Shown piece after piece: positions 34,135-42,169 of a stretch of DNA of 64,000 nucleotides. The first letter of the stretch is position 1, and each line of letters starts with the position of its first letter. Below the pieces are notes generated by a model. It had not been told where the DNA came from, did no database searches, and saw only the letters and a program-made list of their open reading frames with translations. Source of the stretch: an uncultured Oscillospiraceae bacterium (GTDB lineage Bacteria; Bacillota; Clostridia; Oscillospirales; Oscillospiraceae); the NCBI GenBank assembly GCA_934670025.1, contig CAKUOS010000002.1:1-64000 (forward strand). Reading direction: 5' to 3'. The translations under genes and the position numbers were made by a program.

Positions 34135-34795
34135 GCAGTACGGCCTCACGGTTGAGAATCTGCTGAACGTCCTCCCCGATGTGCTGCGGCAGGATGAAAA
34201 AATGCTCGCGCTCGCAACCGGCGTCACGGAGATCCTGACGGCGCGGCCGGCCGAGATCGAGCAGAATATGCTCTATCAGCACATCGACACTCTGCCAGAA
34301 GATCTTCTCGACCAGCTTGCGCATGACTTCGGCGTAAGCTGGTGGGACAACGACTGGGATATTGAGCAGAAGCGCGCTACGTTCCGCGAGTCCTGGCACG
34401 TTCGCCGTCACCTCGGCACAAAGTACGCCGTCGAGCTGGCACTGTCCACCTCGTTCGGCTCCGGTAAGGTGCAGGAATGGTTTGAATACGGCGGCGAGCC
34501 GAATCACTATCGCATCTTTGACGTTGACATCAGACAGGTCAACGACAATATCCGCACGTTCCTGCAGATCCTCGAAGTTGTCAGCCGTAAGAGCGCGGTG
34601 CTGGACAGTATTCGTGCAATTTCCGTCCGTGAGCTGATTCTGTACTTCGGCGCGGTTATGAGCGTCACGAAGAAATTCAAGCTCACCACGGGCGAGGTCA
34701 ATACGGACATTGACATCATGGGCGACGAAGCCGGGAACGCCCTGTGCGACTGGGACGGCGGTCTGATTATGATGGATAAGGAGGCAACGGTATGA
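34127..34795 (+). CDS. Tail protein I-like
   Basis: 222 residues overlapping gpJ. The P2 gpI pattern is clear: LDQLAHDFGVSWWDNDWDIEQKR, then RESWHVRRHLGTKYAVELAL. It completes the baseplate wedge and anchors tail fibres, consistent with the fibre gene downstream. Confidence 0.88.
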   Translation: MNEQYGLTVENLLNVLPDVLRQDEKMLALATGVTEILTARPAEIEQNMLYQHIDTLPEDLLDQLAHDFGVSWWDNDWDIEQKRATFRESWHVRRHLGTKYAVELALSTSFGSGKVQEWFEYGGEPNHYRIFDVDIRQVNDNIRTFLQILEVVSRKSAVLDSIRAISVRELILYFGAVMSVTKKFKLTTGEVNTDIDIMGDEAGNALCDWDGGLIMMDKEATV

Positions 34796-35841
34796 CACAC
34801 TGGTTGACCCCGGACGGGTACAACGTCATGCTTCGCGGGCTCATGGGCGACGCGATCAAATTCACACGCATCAAATACGGCAACGGTACGCCGGGTGACG
34901 GCGCGAACGATCTGAAGAACCCGTTGCTCTCTCTGAAAATCGCTTCCGCGACGCGCAGCGAAAAGTACGTCACGTTGTCGGTGTCGTTCAAGAACGTCGA
35001 GCTGGAGATCACCGGCTTCTGGGCAACCGAAATCGGTATTTACGTCGAGGACCCCGACGATTCCACGAAGGAACTCTGCTACTGCATCTGGGAGGAAACA
35101 GAGGTCGAGAAAGCCGACTATATCAACCCCAACGTCGAGCGCCTGCTTGCATCGCAGTACGACTTTGTGGTGTTCGTCAGTGAAGCCGAAAACGTATCTG
35201 CGGCGCTCGGTGAGACGCTGGTCTACGCAACCGTCACAGAACTGAACAATCACAAAAACGATCGAAACAATCCACACAAGGTCACTAAGGAACAGATTGG
35301 TCTTAGCAACGTAGAAAACAAGACCCTGATCGATCAGACACCGTCCTTTGCTGTTGCAAAGGAGTTGAGCGACATCAGCTCCGGAGAAAAAATGGGGTCT
35401 ATTCTCGGAAAGATTGCAAAAGCTCTGTCGCTTCTGAAATCGCACCTTTCCGATTTCAACAATCCGCACAATGTAAAACCCGGCGACATTGGAGCTGCTG
35501 CATCGAAGCATTCACACAATGCCACCGATATCAATGACGGCACGGTCATTGTGCAGCGCGGCGGCACCGGCCGCAATGAGTGGATGAAGAACTGCATCGT
35601 TTTCGCGGACGGTGAGAAATCGCTTGGGCAGGTCTCGGCACCATCGGAGGTTTCACTTCTGGCGCAGGGCCCTGATTCCGCACCTGTCTTCATGAAGCTG
35701 TCCAGCCTGTCCATGTTTGTCACGGGCAGCACACCGCCGACGCAGACAAATCTCTTTTGGATTGACCCGACGCCCGTCACTGGCGGCTTGAAATACCACA
35801 ACGGCACGGAGTGGACACACGTTCCGGTTGCTTATTCTTGA
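34792..35841 (+). CDS. Collar-domain tail fibre
   Basis: 349 residues. Residues 1-150 match the P2 gpH-type baseplate attachment domain (MTHWLTPDGYNVM, ITGFWATEIGIY). Then come fibre repeats of the collar type, twice with HN/NPH motifs (NNPHKVTKEQIGLSNVEN and NNPHNVKPGDIGAA). The end holds a small domain with TPPTQTNLFWIDP. It is the first fibre and probably does not itself bind the receptor. Confidence 0.83.
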   Translation: MTHWLTPDGYNVMLRGLMGDAIKFTRIKYGNGTPGDGANDLKNPLLSLKIASATRSEKYVTLSVSFKNVELEITGFWATEIGIYVEDPDDSTKELCYCIWEETEVEKADYINPNVERLLASQYDFVVFVSEAENVSAALGETLVYATVTELNNHKNDRNNPHKVTKEQIGLSNVENKTLIDQTPSFAVAKELSDISSGEKMGSILGKIAKALSLLKSHLSDFNNPHNVKPGDIGAAASKHSHNATDINDGTVIVQRGGTGRNEWMKNCIVFADGEKSLGQVSAPSEVSLLAQGPDSAPVFMKLSSLSMFVTGSTPPTQTNLFWIDPTPVTGGLKYHNGTEWTHVPVAYS

Positions 35842-35859
35842 TTCTAGGGGGATACGCGC

Positions 35860-36153
35860 ATGAAAATTCAGATCGAAGCCGAACTGTCCAATTACATCGA
35901 ATCCCTGCATTATGACCGCAATTCCATTCAGGAGCTGCTGCTCATGGCGGCGAAGCAGGGCTTGAAGGACACCGACGCATACAACGCATGGATGAAGGAC
36001 TACCTCGGCAAGAGCAAGGAGTATGAGATCGCAAAAGCGACGCTGGAACGCGAGTTTATCATTCCTTCTGTCGGCAATGCAGCGGTTGACTGGGTGCTTG
36101 ATTTCTCGACCGCCACGGTGACGGTGACGCCGCGGGAGCAGACCGATGATTAG
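35860..36153 (+). CDS. Small protein preceding the radical-SAM gene
   Basis: 97 residues. Helical first part (IEAELSNYIESLHYDRNSIQELLLMAAKQG) and a short beta-like end. Its stop overlaps the start of the radical-SAM gene by eight bases, so the two are likely co-translated. It could be a structural adaptor of the fibre or a partner of the maturase. No cysteine is present, so it is not itself a CXXX substrate. Confidence 0.55.
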   Translation: MKIQIEAELSNYIESLHYDRNSIQELLLMAAKQGLKDTDAYNAWMKDYLGKSKEYEIAKATLEREFIIPSVGNAAVDWVLDFSTATVTVTPREQTDD

Positions 36154-37462
36154 GCCACAGGAAACCTTCACCGATATGCTGGCGCGGCTTTTCCCTATGC
36201 CAGGTATCCAGCTCGGCATCAACTCGCCGCACTCCAAGTGCATCACGTTTCAGGTGACGGAAGACTGCAACCTGCGCTGCAGCTACTGCTATCAGGGCTG
36301 CAAGACGCACCGGAAGATGTCGCTTGAAACCGCCAAGGCCGCCGTCGATATGCTGCTCGCCGCAGACGAGCGGACAAATCAGTACATCACGTCCACGGAG
36401 GTTGCCGGGGTGGTGCTGGATTTTATCGGCGGTGAGCCGCTGCTGGAAGTCGAGCTGATCGACCAGATCCTCGACTACTTCGTGGCGCAGACCTTCCGCC
36501 TGCATCATCCATGGGCGACGCGCTGGAAAGCGTCGATGTCCACAAACGGAACGCTGTACTTCCGCCCGGAGGTACAGCGGTTTTTGGATAAGTGGGCAAA
36601 GCACCTGTCGCTCTCCATCAGCATTGACGGAGATAAGCAGCTCCACGATTCCTGCCGCGTCTTCCCGGACGGCTCTGGCAGCTATGATCTTGCTATCGCG
36701 GCCGCGAAGGATTACATGACCAAGGGAAACGCCCTTGGCTCGAAGATGACGATTGCTCCCGGCAACGTCGATTATCTGTACCACGCAGTAATCGGTCTGC
36801 TGGACGCGGGGTATCGGGCGATCAATCTGAACTGCGTGTATGAAAAGGGCTGGACGCTCGACCATGCGGCTACGCTCTACACACAGCTCAAACGGCTTGC
36901 CGATTTCGTCCTGCTTGCGGACGAACAACCGTATCTGTCGATCTTCAGCGAAAGCATCGGCCATCCGCTTCCGGAGGACGATAATCAGAACTGGTGCGGC
37001 GGTACGGGGCTTATGCTGGCGGTCGACTGCGACGGCCTGTTCTTCCCGTGCCTGCGCTACATGGGAACCTCCCTCGGCCATGAGCAGCGGCCCTATACCA
37101 TCGGCGATCTGGAACACGGCATCAACGTTCTTCCGGAACATCGGGCGCGGGTGGCAGAAATGGCCGCAGTCACGCGGCGCAGCCAGTCCACCGACGAATG
37201 CTTTGCGTGCCCGATCGCGTCCGGCTGCTCTTGGTGCAGCGCGTACAACTACCAATGCACAGGGACTCCGGATAAGCGCGTGACGTACATCTGCCCGATG
37301 CACAAGGCCCGCGTCCTGGCGAACGCCTACTACTGGAACAAGCTGCACCGCAAGCAGGGCGACGCCGCACGTTACCGACTGGATATTCCTGACGCATGGG
37401 CGCTTGAAATCATCCCCTATGCAGAGCTGTCAATGCTCAAATCAATCTCCAAGGAGGGCTGA
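36146..37462 (+). CDS. Radical SAM/SPASM peptide maturase
   Basis: 438 residues. The radical-SAM core has CNLRCSYC with Cys41, Cys45 and Cys48 for the 4Fe-4S cluster, and GGEP at 95-98. The C-terminal SPASM region carries cysteines 284, 295, 302, 352, 355, 361, 364, 371 and 383 for auxiliary clusters. Enzymes of this type modify ribosomally made peptides, often at Cys, by thioether or other cross-links. The neighbouring gene encodes a CXXX-repeat protein, which makes it the obvious substrate. The genes sit in a phage tail operon, not in a bacteriocin cluster. Product chemistry unknown. Confidence 0.9.
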   Translation: MIRPQETFTDMLARLFPMPGIQLGINSPHSKCITFQVTEDCNLRCSYCYQGCKTHRKMSLETAKAAVDMLLAADERTNQYITSTEVAGVVLDFIGGEPLLEVELIDQILDYFVAQTFRLHHPWATRWKASMSTNGTLYFRPEVQRFLDKWAKHLSLSISIDGDKQLHDSCRVFPDGSGSYDLAIAAAKDYMTKGNALGSKMTIAPGNVDYLYHAVIGLLDAGYRAINLNCVYEKGWTLDHAATLYTQLKRLADFVLLADEQPYLSIFSESIGHPLPEDDNQNWCGGTGLMLAVDCDGLFFPCLRYMGTSLGHEQRPYTIGDLEHGINVLPEHRARVAEMAAVTRRSQSTDECFACPIASGCSWCSAYNYQCTGTPDKRVTYICPMHKARVLANAYYWNKLHRKQGDAARYRLDIPDAWALEIIPYAELSMLKSISKEG

Positions 37463-37464
37463 GT

Positions 37465-38187
37465 ATGGCATATATCGAGGCCGAACGCTTCGCCGAATTG
37501 AAAGTGCGTGTCAAGGCCGAGTGCCTGCGGCGCTGCCATACCGGATCTGTTGCGGAGTATGGCGGCGAAAAATACGAATACACGAACAGCCCCACCGAAG
37601 ATCACACCGTCGACGTGGAGCATTATGAGAAGCTGGCGCTTCCGCTGTCGAAGATCCACAGCGAGAAAGTGCCGAGCCTCGACGGCCGCAGAATTGTGTT
37701 TGACGAGGACATCACCGAGTTTGAAGCAGCGTTGACGCTCTTTGAAACACGCCCCATGACGGACAAGACGCGGGGTGACTGTGAAACGTCCTGCACGGGA
37801 GCTTGCTACACCGGCTGTTCTGGAGACTGCACAGGCGGCTGCGAAACGACGTGTTCCGGAGAATGTCAAGGTTCCTGCACCGGCTGCGGAAGCGGCTGTG
37901 CGAATACCTGCGAAGGCTCCTGCTCTGGCGGCTGTTACGGCTGCGGCGGCAACTGCACGGGCGGCTGTTCCGGTTCCTGCGACGGTAGCTGCTCCGGGTG
38001 CTCCGGTAGCTGCTCTGGCGGCTGTTCCAGCAGTTGTTCCGGTGGCTGCAAATCGTCTTGCACAGTGACCTGCGGCAACACTGGCTGCGTCGGCTCGTGC
38101 CTCGGCCTTTGTTCTGCCGGCTGCACGACCTCGTGCCAGACGTCCTGCGGCTATTGCGGCACAAACTGCACGGCTGTATCGAAGTAA
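37465..38187 (+). CDS. CXXX-repeat cysteine-rich protein, likely substrate of the radical-SAM enzyme
   Basis: 240 residues, start after AAGGAGG two bases past the maturase stop. Residues 1-105 are an ordinary charged domain with two cysteines. From Cys106 to Cys235 it is a repeat of C plus three residues, mostly Ser, Gly and Thr, with 34 cysteines. The register is broken by four CXX steps and one CX4 step. There is no transport signal or protease. Possibilities are a cross-linked stalk, a tip on the tail fibre, or a released peptide. The first half may serve as leader or as the part that docks to the virion. No similar protein of known function can be named with certainty. Confidence 0.85.
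   Translation: MAYIEAERFAELKVRVKAECLRRCHTGSVAEYGGEKYEYTNSPTEDHTVDVEHYEKLALPLSKIHSEKVPSLDGRRIVFDEDITEFEAALTLFETRPMTDKTRGDCETSCTGACYTGCSGDCTGGCETTCSGECQGSCTGCGSGCANTCEGSCSGGCYGCGGNCTGGCSGSCDGSCSGCSGSCSGGCSSSCSGGCKSSCTVTCGNTGCVGSCLGLCSAGCTTSCQTSCGYCGTNCTAVSK
37780..38169 (+). repeat. Degenerate 12-base repeat coding for CXXX
   Basis: About 33 units, mostly 12 bases, each beginning TGT or TGC. The third positions and the spacer codons vary, so the repeat is kept at protein level, not as identical DNA. Such a tract can expand or contract by slippage. Confidence 0.85.
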
Positions 38188-38199
38188 GGAGGTAGCCCT

Positions 38200-38748
38200 T
38201 TGGAAATTGCAAGTAAATACGAAATTGCCGCGGCGAACCTCGCAATCGCCTTGCAGACGGACACCGTCTCCATCGAGCAGCGAAGCGAACTGCGAGCGGC
38301 AATCGGCAACGACATCGACAAACTCGTCGACGCGCTCAACATGATTATCGTCTGCTACAACAAGCGAATGTACGCTGGCGAGATCGCGCCTGAAAAAGCC
38401 GCAAAGTGCGTCAAGGCAGAATACGCCGCCATCGGCCTTTCCAGCGTGGTCGCATATGACTATTTCTCCGCAGCGGTCGGCGCGTTCTTCACGCGCAAAA
38501 CCCTGATGGCGCTGTCGACCGATGAAAAGCTCACGTGGGTGAAAACGATCTTCGAGCAGAACGAACGCTGCGGTTGCCAGCGCGTCAAAGACGCCCTGTT
38601 CATCTACTGCTTGCGGCTGCTGTCGCACATGGGCATCGTCACAGCGGATCTCTCTTTCACGAACCTCGTCATGCGCGAGATCAACGCCATCACGGAAGAC
38701 CGAAAGAACGCCGCGATCATGCCGCAGGCGCTCGTCACGGAATTGTAA
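38200..38748 (+). CDS. Hypothetical helical protein downstream of the CXXX gene
   Basis: 182 residues from a TTG at 38200 preceded by AAGGAGG. All-helical appearance (EIAAANLAIALQTDTV, LVDALNMIIVCYNKRMYAG, FFTRKTLMALSTDEKLTWV). Contains CGCQ near residue 129. It follows the Cys-rich gene by 12 bases and precedes a fibre gene. It might assist the maturase or belong to the fibre; it does not clearly match the retroelement accessory protein Avd. Function unknown. Confidence 0.55.
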   Translation: MEIASKYEIAAANLAIALQTDTVSIEQRSELRAAIGNDIDKLVDALNMIIVCYNKRMYAGEIAPEKAAKCVKAEYAAIGLSSVVAYDYFSAAVGAFFTRKTLMALSTDEKLTWVKTIFEQNERCGCQRVKDALFIYCLRLLSHMGIVTADLSFTNLVMREINAITEDRKNAAIMPQALVTEL

Positions 38749-38759
38749 GGGGTGATCGT

Positions 38760-39803
38760 ATGGCAGTAGAAAACGTAAATTCCAAGCCGATTGCCGCTTC
38801 TGCGGCGATTGCCGACTTTATCCTCGCATCGATTGGCGGCAAGGTTCGCCGTGTTCCGATCAGCACCCTTGCTGAAACGCTCACCGATGCCGAAGTTGAG
38901 CTTATCAGCGCCGCTGCGTCTGCGCTGGTGTCGGCTGCAGGCAGAGCCTGTTATATCGGCACAAATGAAAACTGGTACGTGTGGGATGGCGCACAGGGCG
39001 CGTTCGTCGATTCGGGGTATCCATCGCGCGGCACACAGGGCAATCCTGGCGTAATCTTTACGCCACACGTGACCGACGCCGGTATTCTGAGCTGGACAAA
39101 CGACGGCGGTCTTCCGAATCCGGAGCCCGTGAGCCTGCTCGGACCCGCGGGCGGTGTAACTTCGTTCAATAACCGCTCCGGTGCAGTTGTTCCGAAAAAC
39201 GGCGACTATACCGCAGCAATGGTCGGAGCGGAAAAGAAAGACGCCGTCAAGAATCACAACGAGTCCGAGGCCGCACACAAAGCCCTGTTCGACGCGAAAC
39301 TGAATACGGACGGCGACGGCGGCACTCTGAAACCCACCTTCACGCAGTCCGCGACGCGAACGCAGCTCGAATCCGGTCTGGAAATGAAAGTCCTTCTCGG
39401 TCGCATTATGAAGTGGCTTGCGGATCTCGGAACAGCCGCGTTCAAAGATTCCAACAACTTTGAATCGAAAGGCGCTGGTTCGTCCGCAGTTACCGCGCAC
39501 AACACCGCTGCGCAGGCCCACGCTGACCTGTTTGCAAAAAAAGCCGGCAAGGGCATCGCGTTCACGCTCACACTTTCTGTCGCAGGATGGTCGAACCTTG
39601 CACAGACGCTGGAAGACGCGCGCTTCCTTGACGCCGAGTATGCCTATATCGTGACGCCGACGGCCGACAGCCTCACGGCGTGGGGCGACGCAGGAATCCG
39701 CGTCGGTGACGTTACGGAGAACGGCAAAATGCCGTTTACCTGCACAGATACGCCGGCAAGCGCAATCACAGTAAATATTTACAGAGCGGAGGTCGCACAA
39801 TGA
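38760..39803 (+). CDS. Tail fibre / receptor region protein
   Basis: 347 residues from the ATG at 38760. Start MAVENVNSKPIAASAAIADF and the helix LAETLTDAEVELI are fibre-like. Then come GTQGNPGVIFTPHVTDAG and GGVTSFNNRSGAVVPKNGDYTAAMVGA, a motif shared by many phage fibres. The final 90 residues form a beta domain. It overlaps the retroelement target by four bases and probably is the shaft that carries the variable protein. Confidence 0.75.
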   Translation: MAVENVNSKPIAASAAIADFILASIGGKVRRVPISTLAETLTDAEVELISAAASALVSAAGRACYIGTNENWYVWDGAQGAFVDSGYPSRGTQGNPGVIFTPHVTDAGILSWTNDGGLPNPEPVSLLGPAGGVTSFNNRSGAVVPKNGDYTAAMVGAEKKDAVKNHNESEAAHKALFDAKLNTDGDGGTLKPTFTQSATRTQLESGLEMKVLLGRIMKWLADLGTAAFKDSNNFESKGAGSSAVTAHNTAAQAHADLFAKKAGKGIAFTLTLSVAGWSNLAQTLEDARFLDAEYAYIVTPTADSLTAWGDAGIRVGDVTENGKMPFTCTDTPASAITVNIYRAEVAQ

Positions 39804-41671
39804 GCAAAGTATTTCAGATGCTCGGCGGAAGCGGCGGCAGTATCAAGCTCGCGTCCATTGAGATCACAACGCCGCCCACAAAGACCGCCTACAAGGCTGG
39901 TGAGCAGTTTTCGACGGCTGGCATGGTTGTCAAGGCGACGTATTCCAACGGCGCCACGCTGATTGCAACAGGCGTTTCGGTCGAGCCGAGCGGCGGTCTG
40001 GAAGCAGGCCGCACCAGCGTCACGATCCGCTACACCGAGGGCGGCGTTTCCTGCACCGCGACGCAGGCCGTCACCGTCACCAAGACGAACGTGACCGTGC
40101 CGAGCCAGAGCGGCAGCCTGACGTATTCGGGCAGCTCTCAAAGCCCGGCGTGGTACAACTACGATACGGCAAAGATGACGCTCGGCGGCACGACCAGCGG
40201 CACGAACGCCGGCACATACAGCGCAAAATTTACGCTGAAAGATACGGCGCTCTACCAGTGGGCAGACGGCACGACGGCGCCGAAAACTGTCTCGTGGAAG
40301 ATCGGCAAAGCGGATGGCTCGCTGACGCTCAGCAAGATTACGATTACGCTGGAGGATGGAAAGCTGACGGATTCTTTCACCGTGACACGGCTCGGCACAG
40401 GTACGATCTCTGTTTCGTCCAACCATCCGGAGATTGCCACAGCCTCGCTTTCCGGAAACGTCGTGACTGTGACGAGCGTGGACGAAAACTCCGGTACGGT
40501 TACGATTACAGTTTCCGTCGCCAGCGACACAAACTACAACGCGCCCGCGAACAAGACCTGCACGGTATCGTGCGTGTTCGTGACGATCTTCGGTGTCTGC
40601 TGGACGTACAGCAATTCCTCGACGGCGCTCTCCCGTTTGACGCCGAGCAACGACCCGAACGGCTACGTCAATGCCGCCGTGTCTTCGGAGCCGAGCGCGG
40701 CCATCGGCACAGGCGCTGGCAGCTCGCCGTTTGATGATTTCATGCCGTGGCAGGGCATGGAAGAATACAACATCATCAACGGCGCTGTGTCGTACAAAAA
40801 GGGACAGTCCGGATTCTCCCGCACGTCCTACGATACGATGGTCTTTATCCCTGAGTTTTACTACAAGATCGTCTATAACAGCAGCCAGAGCAAGATCTAT
40901 TACTACGTTGCAAACGCGCCGTTCACCGGCTTTTCCAAGCACCCCGGTTCTGGCCGCTATGTTGGTCGCTACAACACGATTGCCAGCTACTACTCTAAGT
41001 CTGGCGCGAATCCGTTGACGAACATCACACGCGCCACGGCCCGCACAAATTCCCGGAACAAGGGCAGCAAGTGGCAGCAGTACGATTATGCGTCGTGGTG
41101 CGCGGTCTGGCTGCTCTATCTCGTCGAGTATGCAAACTGGGATAGCCAGAGCAAAATCGGCAACGGTATCGTCGGCAATTCCTCGCTACAGAAGACGGGC
41201 ACGACGGACAGCATGACCTACCACACCGGCACGGTCGCTTCTGCCAGAACGGGCTATGGCGGCGTACAGTACCGCAGCATTGAAAACCCGTGGGGCAATG
41301 TCTATGACTGGATTGACGGCATCAATTTCAACAGCCGTGCAGCTTACATCTGTACCGACCCGTCGAAATATGCGGATGACACGTCCACCAACTACACGTC
41401 GGCGGGACTTAGCCTGCCGAGCAGTGGCAATATCAAAACGCTCGGAAACTGCACGGCCCTCCCATGGGCATTTATTCCGACGGGAACCGGTGGCAGCGGC
41501 ACGACCTACGTGCCCGACTACGTGTACTCGTATTCTGGCTGGTGTGTTCTCTGCGTCGGCGGCTGCTACGGGGATGATGCTGCGGGCTGCGGCCTGTTCT
41601 TTTTCGTTGGCTACTGCAATTCGTCCAACGCGGCCTCGGACGTCGGCGCGCGCCTCCTTTACGTCCCCTAA
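39800..41671 (+). CDS. Diversity-generating retroelement target: Ig-like/C-type-lectin-fold tail protein
   Basis: 623 residues. Residues 15-90 are an Ig-like domain (PTKTAYKAGEQFSTAGMVV), followed by two more beta repeats up to about 260. The rest is a C-type-lectin (formylglycine-enzyme-like) fold with NPWGNVYDWIDG and the ending SGWCVLCVGG...ARLLYVP. Residues 575-620 are the variable region. Thirteen of the 46 residues there differ from the template-encoded version, mostly at Asn codons. It is thought to bind the receptor, with specificity changed by the reverse transcriptase. Stop is 12 bases after the variable repeat. Confidence 0.93.
   Translation: MSKVFQMLGGSGGSIKLASIEITTPPTKTAYKAGEQFSTAGMVVKATYSNGATLIATGVSVEPSGGLEAGRTSVTIRYTEGGVSCTATQAVTVTKTNVTVPSQSGSLTYSGSSQSPAWYNYDTAKMTLGGTTSGTNAGTYSAKFTLKDTALYQWADGTTAPKTVSWKIGKADGSLTLSKITITLEDGKLTDSFTVTRLGTGTISVSSNHPEIATASLSGNVVTVTSVDENSGTVTITVSVASDTNYNAPANKTCTVSCVFVTIFGVCWTYSNSSTALSRLTPSNDPNGYVNAAVSSEPSAAIGTGAGSSPFDDFMPWQGMEEYNIINGAVSYKKGQSGFSRTSYDTMVFIPEFYYKIVYNSSQSKIYYYVANAPFTGFSKHPGSGRYVGRYNTIASYYSKSGANPLTNITRATARTNSRNKGSKWQQYDYASWCAVWLLYLVEYANWDSQSKIGNGIVGNSSLQKTGTTDSMTYHTGTVASARTGYGGVQYRSIENPWGNVYDWIDGINFNSRAAYICTDPSKYADDTSTNYTSAGLSLPSSGNIKTLGNCTALPWAFIPTGTGGSGTTYVPDYVYSYSGWCVLCVGGCYGDDAAGCGLFFFVGYCNSSNAASDVGARLLYVP
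41521..41659 (+). repeat. Variable repeat (VR) of the retroelement
   Basis: 139 bases identical to the template at 41901-42039 except at 16 positions, every one an A in the template (11 to G or T at AAY codons and others). No change at any C, G or T. The GC-rich end (TCGGCGCGCGCCT at 41643-41655) is unchanged and would be the initiation site of mutagenic homing. Confidence 0.95.
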
Positions 41672-41680
41672 TGGGGGACC

Positions 41681-41696
41681 GGGGGCCGCAGCCCCC
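41681..41696 (+). promoter_or_regulatory. Hairpin downstream of the variable repeat
   Basis: GGGGGC-CGCA-GCCCCC, a perfect 6-bp stem with a 4-base loop, 22 bases after the end of VR. In the Bordetella phage element a GC-rich hairpin or cruciform just after VR is needed for target recognition, so the same role is likely here. Confidence 0.7.
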
Positions 41697-41761
41697 GTGG
41701 GCTTCCGTTTTCAGAGCGGCACGTTTTACGCCCTGGCGCGGCAGCGCCATTCCCTATATAT

Positions 41762-41814
41762 CCGCGCGAAGCGCGGCGCGTATATTTTTTCAAAATAACG
41801 CATTTCGTTATTTT
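41762..41814 (+). terminator. Two hairpins between VR gene and template repeat
   Basis: CCGCGC-GAA-GCGCGG at 41762-41776, followed after a short gap by TATATTTTTT, and AAAATAACG-CATTT-CGTTATTTT at 41792-41814. Together they may end the target transcript and separate it from the template RNA. There is no gene in the 41672-42169 interval. Confidence 0.55.
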
Positions 41815-41900
41815 CTCCCGTTTTCAGACCTTCTCAGCGCATAGACAGTATAATTCTCGACGGGATTGTCTGCGCAGCTTGTGCGGTGCTTTGGGCTTCA

Positions 41901-42039
41901 CGTGAACTCGAATTCTGGCTGGTGTGTTCTCTGCGTCGGCGGCTACTACAGGAATGATGCTGCGAACTGCGGCCTGTTCTTTTTCAATGGCAACTACAAT
42001 TCGTCCAACGCGAACTCGAACATCGGCGCGCGCCTACTT
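41901..42039 (+). repeat. Template repeat (TR) of the retroelement
   Basis: 139-base copy of VR lying 380 bases downstream on the same strand and ahead of the reverse transcriptase. It contains 27 A residues, 16 of them altered in VR, and ten AAY codons, the design that allows the widest amino acid change without stop codons. It must be transcribed as the RNA template. Confidence 0.95.
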
Positions 42040-42169
42040 GTTTGTATGCTCCATTTTTTGCGCAGGCTCTCCCTCACCGCTTGGTGGAAATATTGCCGCT
42101 ACAGGACGGGCTCTAGTACGACCGCAAGGTATCTGGAAAGACCCCGATGGCAAACAAGGAGCGAGGCAA

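Noticed and set aside
36059-37348. 429-codon minus-strand frame opposite the radical-SAM gene
   Set aside because: The plus strand encodes a complete radical-SAM/SPASM enzyme with all cluster cysteines; the opposite frame has no motifs.
37780-38169. CRISPR-like regular repeat
   Set aside because: The 12-base period follows CXXX codons, spacers are one to three codons and the tract is coding. No unique spacers of 30-40 bases and no cas genes.
41924-42169. Extension of the reverse transcriptase frame upstream through the template repeat
   Set aside because: No ribosome site for the earlier starts, while AAGGAG marks the ATG at 42170. The region is the noncoding template RNA.
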